Below are positions 43,824 to 52,244 of a stretch of DNA of 64,000 nucleotides, in pieces. The stretch lies in assembly GCF_002287175.1 (NCBI RefSeq), contig NZ_LMVM01000038.1, forward strand, positions 147,348 to 211,347. The letters are read 5' to 3'. This DNA is from Methanobacterium bryantii. Its GTDB lineage: Archaea > Methanobacteriota > Methanobacteria > Methanobacteriales > Methanobacteriaceae. Each line of letters opens with the position of its first letter. The first letter of the stretch is position 1. The position numbers and the translations under genes were made by a program. Below the pieces are notes generated by a model. The model saw only the letters and a list, made by a program, of their open reading frames with translations. It had not been told where the DNA came from and did not search any database.

Positions 43824-44771
43824 TTATTGTTCTTTAATCAAATATCCCTTTTCATCTAATTCTTTTATCATTTTATTCAGGCTCTCTTCATCAGGGGCAC
43901 ATAATTTATGGCTGTGAATATTGTCTGAAAGATCATAAATATTTTCTAAATCATCTTTACGCTTTTTATTCCTTTCTAATGATGCAAAAAAGCGTTGTGC
44001 TTCTTTTGGATCATAAACATTGATTTTCCTGCGCAGCGGCTCTGTAAAACCATGTATAAAATAGGATATATCTTCCATCCTGCCACCATACTTTAGCACA
44101 GTATTAGTTTCATCTTCTATACTATCCACACCATGTTTTAATTTCAGAGTTTTACAGATTTGTCTTATGTGTGTGAGCATTACCTTAACTGTAGTCTCAA
44201 TTTCATCATTGTAAATAACTGGAACTCCATGTTCATTGGCTTGTTCAGCCAGATAATCATTAATTATCCTGTTTTCTTTGAAATATTCCAGATGTTTGCC
44301 GCCACGTTTTATTTTCATGGCTCGCTTAACGAATCGTTCCTTATGAATCTCTTCATCAGCATTAAGTACAAAAAAATGAATATCTGCATCGTCCTGGAAT
44401 TGGTCGATGTTAACAAAACCAGGTACAAGGTGCACGCCTTCAATTACAACATCATCAAAATCATCTACAGCCCTTTTTATAACTTTTTCAATAGCAGGGA
44501 TAACAAATGAAGCATGTTCTTGAAACCCAGCATTTATTAAAGCAGCATTAGTTTTATACCTTTCCTTGTCTCGTATTGTTATATATGCATCGAAAGATGA
44601 TTTGTGAAGCGCCGGGGCAAATTCAGGCCCAATTACTCCCCTAACTATTTCTCTTATAAAATCCGACTCGATTAAGTGCTTTATTCCCAATATCTTAGCT
44701 AACTCTGATGCTATAGTCGATTTTCCAATTCCAGAAGCACTTCCTATCAAAATAACATAGGGTTTTCTCAA
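43824..44771 (-). CDS. 2-phosphoglycerate kinase
   Basis: Makes 2,3-diphosphoglycerate from 2-phosphoglycerate, the first step to cyclic 2,3-diphosphoglycerate, a solute of Methanobacteriales. The 315-residue protein has a P-loop GSASGIGKSTIASELA (10-25), then ESDFIREIVRG, VVIEGVHLVPG (Walker B-like), and RGGKHLEYFKENRIINDYL, all standard for the family. The start is TTG 44769-44771, preceded by GGAGATGATCGG. It follows the roadblock gene by about 120 bp. The cyclase gene is not in view. Confidence 0.88.
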   Translation of the reverse strand: MRKPYVILIGSASGIGKSTIASELAKILGIKHLIESDFIREIVRGVIGPEFAPALHKSSFDAYITIRDKERYKTNAALINAGFQEHASFVIPAIEKVIKRAVDDFDDVVIEGVHLVPGFVNIDQFQDDADIHFFVLNADEEIHKERFVKRAMKIKRGGKHLEYFKENRIINDYLAEQANEHGVPVIYNDEIETTVKVMLTHIRQICKTLKLKHGVDSIEDETNTVLKYGGRMEDISYFIHGFTEPLRRKINVYDPKEAQRFFASLERNKKRKDDLENIYDLSDNIHSHKLCAPDEESLNKMIKELDEKGYLIKEQ

Positions 44772-44894
44772 CCGATCATCTCCAAATCAATATAAAAAAA
44801 CACAAAGAGTTTAGGATAAATATGTTAATATTATTATATTAAATATTATTATCCAATGTTGTTAAATACTTTAACGCACACCAAATATCAGCAT

Positions 44895-45242
44895 TTAGGT
44901 AAGAAGATCGATTACACGTTCTGCACTTCTTCTCATTTCAATCCTGATTAAACCCAGATTTATGTCGATATCGGTAATAACAACCAGAATTCCTTCACCA
45001 GCATCTATCATCAAAGTTTTACCTAACTGTCCCTCAATCATAACCTGTTGTAAAGGTTCATGTTTCATCTCTTCAGCAGATCTTTCGGCTGTACCAAAAA
45101 CTGCTGATGACATAGCTGCCACGAGTTCTGAATCTATATCTCCAGGAACCTCGCTTTCAATAATTAGTCCGTCTTTTCCTACTACTAAAGATCCATTTAC
45201 TCCATTGATCCTGCCTAAGTCCTTAAGTACTCTTCCTATCAT
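44895..45242 (-). CDS. Roadblock/LC7-domain protein, 115 aa
   Basis: A compact single-domain roadblock/LC7 (MglB-like) protein: MIGRVLKDLGRINGVNGSLV, KDGLIIESEVPGDIDSELVAAMSSA, LQQVMIEGQLGKTLMIDAGEG and ILVVITDIDINLGLIRIEMRRSA, with no extension. Members dimerise and regulate Ras-like GTPases, or in archaea partner with MinD/ParA-like ATPases. Start ATG 45240-45242 has GGAGG six bases upstream; frames that begin earlier run into a hairpin array and are artefacts. It is divergent from the DUF1611-SepF-MinD run. Confidence 0.88.
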   Translation of the reverse strand: MIGRVLKDLGRINGVNGSLVVGKDGLIIESEVPGDIDSELVAAMSSAVFGTAERSAEEMKHEPLQQVMIEGQLGKTLMIDAGEGILVVITDIDINLGLIRIEMRRSAERVIDLLT

Positions 45243-45287
45243 ACTATGCCTCCAACTAAAGATAATTGGGGCCTTCGAACACATAGC

Positions 45288-45649
45288 CCTCGAAAACTCT
45301 GTTTTCGGGGCGTCAAAATTATAAATTTTGACAGTTTCGGGCCTTCGAAAATCTTTGATTTTCGAAAGGTTCAGAAAACCGAAGCTTGCAAAAATTAAAA
45401 ATTTTTGCGCTCCAAACACGAAGTGTTTGAGAGGTTTTCTTCAACCTCCAAAATTGAAAATTTTGGGGTTCCAAAATCCTTATGATTTTGAGAACCTCCA
45501 AAAAATCCTTTGCATTTTTTGTGGTTTTAGAAAAATGCAAATATTTTTCCCCAACCTCCAAAATCTTTGATTTTGGGGTCCTCAAACGCGAAGCGTTTGG
45601 GACATCAGAAATCTTGATTTCCAAATGTTCGAAAAATCGCAGATTTTTC
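45288..45649. repeat. Hairpin array C (13 hairpins)
   Basis: Between two divergent genes, 5' arm / loop: CCTCGAAAAC/TCT (45288-45310); GTCAAAATT/ATA (45312-45332); TTCGAAAATC/TTT (45344-45366); GCAAAAATT/AAA (45388-45408); CTC-CAAACAC/GAA, bulged A (45410-45433); CTCCAAAATT/GAA (45446-45468); GGTTC-CAAAATC/CTTAT, bulged A (45467-45496); CAAAAAAT, one mismatch, TTT (45499-45521); GAAAAAT/6 nt (45530-45549); CTCCAAAATC/TTT (45556-45578); GTCC-T-CAAACGC/GAA, bulged T (45578-45603); GAAATC/TT (45608-45621); GAAAAATC/GCA (45631-45649). The spacer AACCTCC recurs four times. Outer pairs include a few G-T. Confidence 0.87.
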
Positions 45650-45785
45650 CTCAACCTCCACAATAGATTGAATATAGATACATAAATTATATATCTTAAA
45701 GTATATAACTTGGTTTAATATTTATTAAATAAATAGATAATGTAAACTCACACTTATTCCAACTAAATGATAATGGAGTGATTAT

Positions 45786-46838
45786 TTGTATGACATAACT
45801 TCTGTAGAAGAATTTAAAAAGCTTAACCCTTTTATAATAGTCGGATGCGGCGGGGGTGGTGAAAAATTCGCCAATTTCGAAGGAGTAAAATCTGTTGGCT
45901 TTGTTGATGATAGTATTAAAAAACAGGGAATGCAATTTTGCGACAATGTAATATCTTCAAGTTTAACTGAACTCATTGGAAAAACAGACGCCAAAAGCAT
46001 TGCAATTATGCTTCCAATCGGCGCTGAAGGGGCTGCGCTTAAATACGCTGTTCAAGCTATAGATAACGGACTAAATGTTATAACTTCATTCAGGTCATTA
46101 TCACTTTCAGAGAACGCATCTCTTTTAAAATTTGCCAAATCAAAAGGTGTAGTCATAAAAGAAATTAGTTCCCGCTTAGATGTTATTAATAAAATATTTG
46201 GAACTGCACCTTCCCAATGTACCGAAGTACTTCCAAAAATTACGTATAAACCTAAAGCACCAGTTGTTTTTGTAGGTGGTACTTCTCAAGAGTGCGGTAA
46301 AAGAACAACTACAAGAATTCTTGGAAAAACAGCACAGGAAAAAGGTTTAAATGCAGCTGTAATTTCAACTGATGAAATGGGACTTGAAAGCCCAGCAGAT
46401 CTTAATTTTAGAGCAGGAAGTCTTTCAGTTATGGACGTTGCTGCAGCAATCATGGGGACTATGAAATATATCGAAGAAGAAAAGAACCCCGATATTATCT
46501 TTGTGGAAGGACAATCCAGTTTAACTGAAGATGGAAACCCCCATCCAAGAGGCCTTTCAGCTGCAATACTCATAGGCTCAAGGTCTGATGCTGTTGTAGT
46601 CTGCCATAGACCTAATCATCCTTTTAGAGAACCAAGAGGAATAGACTACGAAATAAAAGCAATAGAAGCTGTAGAACCTACTAAAGTTGTTGGCATTTCT
46701 CTAAATATGAGGAACGTTAGCGACAAAAAGGATATATTAAAGTATGAGGAAAGATACAAATTGCCAGCAGTAGATATTAAAAATGGTGGGGCATCAAGAT
46801 TACTGGATGTAATTATTGATTATGTAGGACTAAACTAA
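45786..46838 (+). CDS. DUF1611 family protein
   Basis: A 350-residue protein of the DUF1611 family, related to DgcN-type D-glutamate N-acyltransferases. The N-terminal domain (FIIVGCGGGGEKFANFEG, IAIMLPIGAEGAALKYA) is Rossmann-like; the C-terminal domain has a P-loop-like VVFVGGTSQECGKRTTTRIL, STDEMG, and VEGQSSLTEDG with conserved Asp/Glu. The substrate in archaea is unknown. The start is TTG 45786 with GGAGTGAT upstream. It opens the plus-strand run that continues with sepF 49 bp later, so it may be cotranscribed with cell-division genes. Confidence 0.8.
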   Translation: MYDITSVEEFKKLNPFIIVGCGGGGEKFANFEGVKSVGFVDDSIKKQGMQFCDNVISSSLTELIGKTDAKSIAIMLPIGAEGAALKYAVQAIDNGLNVITSFRSLSLSENASLLKFAKSKGVVIKEISSRLDVINKIFGTAPSQCTEVLPKITYKPKAPVVFVGGTSQECGKRTTTRILGKTAQEKGLNAAVISTDEMGLESPADLNFRAGSLSVMDVAAAIMGTMKYIEEEKNPDIIFVEGQSSLTEDGNPHPRGLSAAILIGSRSDAVVVCHRPNHPFREPRGIDYEIKAIEAVEPTKVVGISLNMRNVSDKKDILKYEERYKLPAVDIKNGGASRLLDVIIDYVGLN

Positions 46839-46887
46839 TCACCAACCTGTAAAACCCACCTGATAAAATCAGTATAGGGGAAATAAA

Positions 46888-47238
46888 ATGAAAGATGTCA
46901 TGGATTATATAAAGAAAAATTTAGGATTAGAAGAAGAAAGCGAAGATGAAGAAGAAAAAGATACCATAATCGTTCCCGAACATTCTTTTTATGAAATAAT
47001 CCTAATGAAAGCCCAGGGCATTCCAGATATAGAAGATGCTCTAAAACAGATTACTGAAGAAAAAAATCCAATTATATTGGATATGGGTTTTATAGAAAAT
47101 AATCCAGAGGAATCTAAGCAGGTTGGGGAAAAATTAAAAGAATTCCGAGATAATATAGGTGGAGAAGCTATATTACTTTGTAAACAAGGCAACGTGGTAA
47201 TTATAACCCCTCCTGAAATTAAACTTTTAAAAAAATAA
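46888..47238 (+). CDS. sepF: Archaeal SepF, FtsZ membrane anchor
   Basis: A 116-residue cell-division protein (DUF552). In archaea with FtsZ, including Methanobrevibacter, SepF tethers FtsZ to the membrane at mid-cell. The N-terminal MKDVMDYIKKNLGL is the amphipathic membrane helix, followed by an acidic linker (18-27) and the core: VPEHSFYEIILMKAQGIPDIEDALKQI, PIILDMGFIE and EAILLCKQGNVVIITP. GGGG-AAATAAA precedes ATG, the same layout as the next gene. It lies upstream of DUF2226 and MinD genes, a division/positioning context. Confidence 0.9.
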   Translation: MKDVMDYIKKNLGLEEESEDEEEKDTIIVPEHSFYEIILMKAQGIPDIEDALKQITEEKNPIILDMGFIENNPEESKQVGEKLKEFRDNIGGEAILLCKQGNVVIITPPEIKLLKK

Positions 47239-47358
47239 CCAGCTGAAAAATCTATGATGATAATTCATCAGATCATACATATTCATAACTGTAAAAAGGA
47301 TATACATAAATTCAATTGAATTTAATATATCTAAAGTTATAATTGTAGGGGAATAAAA

Positions 47359-48573
47359 ATGGAGTTACCAATTACCAGACCGTCTATGATCTCTTATGCA
47401 GACCAGCTAAATTTTAATGAACTTTTAGGCAAACTAAAATCAAAAGAATACAATGGATTTATAAGAGTAACTGCCGGTTCTGAGGAAGGACACATTCTTT
47501 TTAAAGAGGGCATACAAATTGCAGCGTCATATGATAACGATTCAAAGATAGATGCAATTAAAAAAATCAAATCCGCCACCGACAATAGCAGCACTTTAAT
47601 TGAAGTTTTTGATCTTAGAGATTCTCAGGTTAATTACCTCATGGATATAAATAAAAAATATCTACTCAATTCTGGTTCTGAAGTTAATGATGTACTGGAT
47701 GAACTTAAAAAAACAGGGCATGAAGATAAAGAAAAAATTGAAAATATTACACCTGAAAAACCTGAGGTTATTGAAACTCCCATACTTGAAGAAAAACCTG
47801 AGGTTATTGAGGCTCCTTTAACTGAAGAAAAGCCAGAAGTAACCGAAGCTACTTTACCTGAAGAAAAACCTGAAATTAGTGAATCTCCGTTACTAGAACA
47901 AAATGAATCATTTTTACCTAAAAAACCTGAAATTAATGAGGATATCAAAGTTGAGCCTGAAATTCAAGACAGTAATGAAGAAGTGAAAAATAAGCTCAAA
48001 TCAATATCAGAAATGAAATCAAACCATGTTGAAGATGTTCGACGAAAAACTCAAATTAAATCAGGAAACACCGATATTTCACCTGCTAGTGCAGATATTG
48101 ATGGTGAAAAAGCTGATAAAGGTGAAAATGAGGAGATGAAAGCTGCCGAAGTTGTAAATGAATCTATTGATCGAGCAGAACTCATGAAAAAGTATGGTTT
48201 AAAAGATGTAGGTGAAGAAGAAGTCGAAAACATTTTAGAATCCTATAAAGGAGGATCTCTAAGCGATGATGATGTTGAAAAAATAGAATTAACGCTTATG
48301 AATAAAATTAAAAAATCAATTCTTAGTATTCCAAAAATTAAAGGGACAGAAGTCATGGTATTTTTAGACAATACCAGTGAACTGGCCGGAACCATAAATA
48401 TAATCACAGAATATGAAAGTAAAGGATTTTTATCAAGGTTCATGGGTGAATCCAAAGACCTGGATAATTTAAAAAAACAAATAATTAATATAACTCAAAT
48501 AGAGATAAAGAAAAGTTTTAGAGGATATCCAGAAATTGTAAACAATTTTAAAATAAACGTGGAAGTTAGCTAG
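47359..48573 (+). CDS. DUF2226 family protein with KPEV repeats
   Basis: A 404-residue methanogen protein. Residues 1-125 are the conserved DUF2226 part (LNFNELLGKLKSKEYNGFIRVT, EEGHILFKEGIQIAASYD), which resembles domains that bind ligands or partners in polarity systems. Residues 133-180 are four 12-residue repeats, followed by an acidic linker to about 260 and a C-terminal helical domain (RAELMKKYGLKDVGEEEVENIL, then INIITEYESKGFLSRFMGES). It ends 10 bp before minD, so the two are translated from one mRNA. A role as MinD partner is likely but inferred. Confidence 0.78.
   Translation: MELPITRPSMISYADQLNFNELLGKLKSKEYNGFIRVTAGSEEGHILFKEGIQIAASYDNDSKIDAIKKIKSATDNSSTLIEVFDLRDSQVNYLMDINKKYLLNSGSEVNDVLDELKKTGHEDKEKIENITPEKPEVIETPILEEKPEVIEAPLTEEKPEVTEATLPEEKPEISESPLLEQNESFLPKKPEINEDIKVEPEIQDSNEEVKNKLKSISEMKSNHVEDVRRKTQIKSGNTDISPASADIDGEKADKGENEEMKAAEVVNESIDRAELMKKYGLKDVGEEEVENILESYKGGSLSDDDVEKIELTLMNKIKKSILSIPKIKGTEVMVFLDNTSELAGTINIITEYESKGFLSRFMGESKDLDNLKKQIINITQIEIKKSFRGYPEIVNNFKINVEVS
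47755..47898 (+). repeat. Four 36-bp coding repeats (12 aa) in the DUF2226 gene
   Basis: Codons 133-180 encode EKPEVIETPILE, EKPEVIEAPLTE, EKPEVTEATLPE and EKPEISESPLLE. The units are in frame, acidic and proline-rich, and should form an extended spacer. Copy number may vary among strains. Confidence 0.85.
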
Positions 48574-48583
48574 GAGGTATCGA

Positions 48584-49366
48584 ATGACAAGAGTTATAAC
48601 CGTCGCCTCAGGTAAAGGCGGAGTGGGAAAAACAACAATAACTGCAAATTTAGGAGTAGCTTTATCTACTTATGGAGAAGAAACTATAGTACTGGACGCA
48701 GATGTAGCTATGGCAAATTTAGAGCTTATCCTTGGAATGGAAGGAAAATCAATTACATTACATGATGTCCTATCCGGAGAAGCCTCTATTGAAGATGCCA
48801 TATATGAAGGACCAGGCGGTGTCAAAGTCATTCCTGCAGGGATTTCACTGGAAGGACTTCGAAAAATCAGACTAGATAGACTTGAAGAAGCTCTATCTGT
48901 ACTGGTTGAAAATGCAGATATACTTTTAATAGATGCTCCCGCAGGGCTTGAAAAAGATGCACTGGCAGCAATAGCATCCGCACAGGAATTAATTCTTGTT
49001 ACAACTCCAGAGGTTCCTTCCATAAGTGACGCATTAAAAACAAAAATCGTTGCCAATAAACTGGGTGTAGAAATAACAGGTGTTGTTATAAACAGAGAAC
49101 AACATGACAAGACATTTTTAACAGTTAACGAAATCGAAACTATCCTAGAGGTACCTGTTATTGCAGTAGTTCCTGATGATCCAGAGGTAAGCAGGGCTGC
49201 AGCATTTGGAGAACCACTTGTAGTTAAAAATCCAAAATCTCCTACAAGCAACGCAATTATGCAGTTAGGTGCAGATCTAATTGGTGAAGAGTACCATCCT
49301 ATTGAACCTGATAAAAAAGGAGTTATTTCCAAACTGGTTGAAGGATTACTTGGAAGAAGAGGATAA
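48584..49366 (+). CDS. minD: MinD-type ATPase
   Basis: A 260-residue membrane-associated ATPase of the MinD/ParA family. The deviant Walker A SGKGGVGKTT (9-18) has both lysines, Walker A' is LDADVAMANLELILG and LLIDAPAGL is Walker B. The last residues GVISKLVEGLLGRRG form an amphipathic helix that fits a membrane-targeting sequence. MinD proteins place division or surface machinery. AGGAGGT precedes ATG. It lies between DUF2226 and a second MinD gene. Confidence 0.92.
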   Translation: MTRVITVASGKGGVGKTTITANLGVALSTYGEETIVLDADVAMANLELILGMEGKSITLHDVLSGEASIEDAIYEGPGGVKVIPAGISLEGLRKIRLDRLEEALSVLVENADILLIDAPAGLEKDALAAIASAQELILVTTPEVPSISDALKTKIVANKLGVEITGVVINREQHDKTFLTVNEIETILEVPVIAVVPDDPEVSRAAAFGEPLVVKNPKSPTSNAIMQLGADLIGEEYHPIEPDKKGVISKLVEGLLGRRG

Positions 49367-49396
49367 ATTTTTAATAAAAATAAGTAACTGGTAAAA

Positions 49397-50185
49397 ATGT
49401 CAAAATTTATAGCAATTGCTTCAGGTAAAGGTGGAGTTGGAAGAACTACCTTAACATACAATTTAGGAGTAGGAATGTCCTTATTCGGCAGAAATGTTAT
49501 AATGCTAGATTTAGATTTAGTAATGGCAAACTTAGATGTCATAACAGGACTTTTAAATCCAGATGTTACGTTACATGATGTTCTAGCTAAAAACAGATCA
49601 ATAGATGAATGTGTTTATGAAATAGAACAGGGTATACGAGTTATTCCAACAGGAATACATTTTGAAACACTCAGACATATCAATCCAAAATATATATCAT
49701 GGAATAAAATACTGGAAGAAATTGCAGACTATGGTGACATTTTCCTTATGGATATGCCTGCAGGTATTAATTCAAATATTTTTGAAGGGCTTCCAGAAAA
49801 TGTAGAGATGATCATCGTTACAAACTCTACCATGACTTCTGTAGCTGATGCTCTTAAAATCAGAATACTCTCAAATGAACTGAATATCCAGATCATTGGA
49901 TTTGTACTGAATATGTGGTATGATGATGGTTTTTTACTCTCCGTTAATGAGATAGAATCTATACTTGAAGTTCCAATGATTGGAATCATTCCATATGACC
50001 GTGAAGTGGAGAGATCAATGGCCCTTGGAAAATCTGTAGTCGAAATCAATCCATCATCACCTACAAGCAATGCACTCATGCAGCTTACTGCTCATTTACT
50101 TGGAGAAGAATACAAACCAATTGAACCTGATAAAGAGGGTATTCTAAGCAGACTGAAAAAGTTCATAGGCATGTTACCAGACTAA
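49397..50185 (+). CDS. Second MinD-type protein with Arg in the P-loop
   Basis: A 262-residue paralogue of the preceding MinD, in the same operon. The motif is SGKGGVGRTT (9-18): the signature Lys 11 is kept but the P-loop Lys 16 next to Thr is Arg. Walker A' (LDLDLVMANLDVITG) and the Walker B-like FLMDMPAGI remain. The P-loop Lys is essential in E. coli MinD, so this protein may bind but hydrolyse ATP poorly and act as a partner of MinD. The C-terminus SRLKKFIGMLPD is again a likely membrane helix. The ribosome site is weak. Confidence 0.85.
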   Translation: MSKFIAIASGKGGVGRTTLTYNLGVGMSLFGRNVIMLDLDLVMANLDVITGLLNPDVTLHDVLAKNRSIDECVYEIEQGIRVIPTGIHFETLRHINPKYISWNKILEEIADYGDIFLMDMPAGINSNIFEGLPENVEMIIVTNSTMTSVADALKIRILSNELNIQIIGFVLNMWYDDGFLLSVNEIESILEVPMIGIIPYDREVERSMALGKSVVEINPSSPTSNALMQLTAHLLGEEYKPIEPDKEGILSRLKKFIGMLPD

Positions 50186-50250
50186 TATCTTATTTTCTTA
50201 ATTTTAACCTTAAATTTTCATTTTTACTATCTAAATTAAATCAAACCTTT

Positions 50251-50300
50251 CACTCAAAAATCTTTGATTTTTGGTGCCCCAAACGCTACGCGTTTGAGGG
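50251..50300. repeat. Hairpin pair D
   Basis: Two hairpins back to back: CAC-T-CAAAAATC, TTT loop, GATTTTTG-GTG with one bulged T (50251-50276), and CCC-CAAACGC, TAC loop, GCGTTTG-A-GGG with one bulged A (50277-50300). They lie between the second minD-like gene and the kinase gene, both on the plus strand, and could end the upstream transcript. Confidence 0.8.
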
Positions 50301-50367
50301 TTTTAGTTGAACAATTTCAATAAAATCAAATATAAGAAAACTCAAAATATAAAATGAGGACGATATT

Positions 50368-51243
50368 TTGCCAGTTGACGTGGTTGGACTTGGAACATGT
50401 AATATAGACTTCATTAACAAAGTTCCCAGACTTGTAGGAATCGATGATGAGGTTAATGTTGAAAAACTCGTTTTATCTGTGGGAGGTTCAGCATCCAATT
50501 TTACGGTGGGGCTTTCCAGATTAAATATAAGCACAGGAATTATAGCTAGAATTGGAAATGATTATTTCGGGCAATTATGCGCTAAAAAGTTATGTGATGA
50601 AAGAGTTAATACTCAAAGACTTCTAAATATTGATGCACCTACAGGCATGGTATTTATAGCTGTTGACCCTCCTGGAGAAAGGTCAATGTATTCATTTATG
50701 GGTGCAAATGCAGAATTTAAACTATTAAAAGAGGATATTGATTATATAAATAGTTCAAAAGTACTGCACATAACTGGAATGTATAAAGAAGTGTTTGAAG
50801 AAGCTTCAAGATATGCAAACTTTTTATCGTTAAATCCAGGAACATTACTCTCAGAATATGGAATAGATGAATTATACAAACCTATTAAACGATCTAACGT
50901 GATATTTTTAAATAAAAAAGAAGTTAAAATCTTAACTGGAGAAAACTTAAAGAATGGAACACAAGTACTTTTAGATACCGGCGCTAAAATGGTTGTTGTA
51001 ACCTGCGGCAAAGAGGGTGCAAATCTCTATACTAAAGATGAAATAATCCATTCCCCTGTAAAAGAAACTGCTGCCCTTGATACAACTGGAGCCGGAGATT
51101 CATTTGCTGCAGGTTTTATAGCTGCTTATATCAAAGATAAAAAATTGAAAGAATGCCTTGATTTTGCAAATACAGTGGCATCTTCATGTGTTGGGAAAAT
51201 AGGAGCTATGAATGTGTCAAGAGCATGCAATCTGGATATTTAA
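50368..51243 (+). CDS. PfkB-family carbohydrate/nucleoside kinase
   Basis: A 291-residue ribokinase-fold kinase. The N-terminal GLGTCNIDFINKVPRLVG and GGSASNFTVGLSRL segments form the substrate lid; the C-terminal TTGAGDSFAAGFIAAYI is the PfkB signature with catalytic Asp. Archaeal relatives phosphorylate nucleosides or sugars; the substrate cannot be told. The start is TTG 50368-50370, with GAGGAC upstream. A two-hairpin element separates it from the MinD genes, so it probably has its own transcript. Confidence 0.87.
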   Translation: MPVDVVGLGTCNIDFINKVPRLVGIDDEVNVEKLVLSVGGSASNFTVGLSRLNISTGIIARIGNDYFGQLCAKKLCDERVNTQRLLNIDAPTGMVFIAVDPPGERSMYSFMGANAEFKLLKEDIDYINSSKVLHITGMYKEVFEEASRYANFLSLNPGTLLSEYGIDELYKPIKRSNVIFLNKKEVKILTGENLKNGTQVLLDTGAKMVVVTCGKEGANLYTKDEIIHSPVKETAALDTTGAGDSFAAGFIAAYIKDKKLKECLDFANTVASSCVGKIGAMNVSRACNLDI

Positions 51244-51288
51244 ATAACTGTTTTAATAAAATATTAGAGTTAAGAAATGGTAAATCTC

Positions 51289-52044
51289 TTACAACTCAAA
51301 AAATTTAGCGGCATTATCATTTGAAACTTTTCTAATATCTTTTTCATTAAAACCTGCTAACTTAATTCTATGAACTGTTTTAGGAACAGATAAAGGATCA
51401 GAAGGTGAAGAACTCATATCACTGTCTAAATAAAACTTATTAAAGCCATATTCATCCAGTATTGAAACCGCTTCATCAGGAGTCATTTTTTTAGGTTGAA
51501 CTGTAAGCCCCAGCATTGCACCCACATCAATAACATCGTTAACTATTGTACAGTCTACATGATCTATTACAACCATTTTAGGATCTATATTTTCCTCAAT
51601 AATGGATGTTGTAATCCACGTTATCTCTTTTTTATTGCTTCGAGGTGTATGTACAATTGCTTTCATTTTAAGAGTTTCTGCAAGCTGCAGCTGTTCTTTG
51701 AATATATTTTTTTCAGATTCAGATGCGGTTTCAAGTCCGATTTCTCCAATTGCAACTACAGAGTCATTTTCTAAAAAGGAAGGTAACTTCTCAAGTGCCC
51801 TTTCAAAATCTTCTGAAATGCTCCTTGGATGAATTCCAAGAGCTGCATATAGTTTTAATCCGTTTTCTGCTGCCCTTTTAATATCATTATTTAAAATACG
51901 GTTCCAGTGGTCAAAAACTACGTCCGACACGCTCATCCTTAGAGGATCGTGTGCGCACGTTACTGCCGTCTCTATACCTGCCACTGCCATTTTTTCAAAG
52001 TCTTCATAGGGCCGTGTATCTGCATGCACATGTGCATCTATCAT
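51289..52044 (-). CDS. TatD family hydrolase (archaeal)
   Basis: A 251-residue TIM-barrel metal hydrolase. Ligands follow the TatD order: MIDAHVHADTR, GEIGLE, IVHTPR, IDHVD and YLDSDMSS. Sequence is of the archaeal branch rather than bacterial TatD DNases; the substrate is unknown. AGGTGAT precedes ATG. It ends convergent to the PfkB gene. The other TatD-like protein in the window (10506-11354) belongs to a different archaeal branch. Confidence 0.85.
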   Translation of the reverse strand: MIDAHVHADTRPYEDFEKMAVAGIETAVTCAHDPLRMSVSDVVFDHWNRILNNDIKRAAENGLKLYAALGIHPRSISEDFERALEKLPSFLENDSVVAIGEIGLETASESEKNIFKEQLQLAETLKMKAIVHTPRSNKKEITWITTSIIEENIDPKMVVIDHVDCTIVNDVIDVGAMLGLTVQPKKMTPDEAVSILDEYGFNKFYLDSDMSSSPSDPLSVPKTVHRIKLAGFNEKDIRKVSNDNAAKFFEL

Positions 52045-52244
52045 AAAATCACCTGTAAAATCATTCTTAATTATAAAATTATTCCGATAATATTAATATA
52101 ATTAATGTATTATCATTAAATTTTATTTACACAACATTTAATTACATTTTGAGCCAATATAAAGTAAAATAGATCGTTATAATTTATAATAATAGATATC
52201 ATTTAAATGAATATTTACAATATTCAGGCATAAAGGAGATCAAT

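Noticed and set aside
45319..45685. Open frames of 67-114 codons across hairpin array C, and a long N-terminal extension of the roadblock gene
   Set aside because: Same artefact; the roadblock gene has a clear GGAGG site and ATG at 45240-45242.
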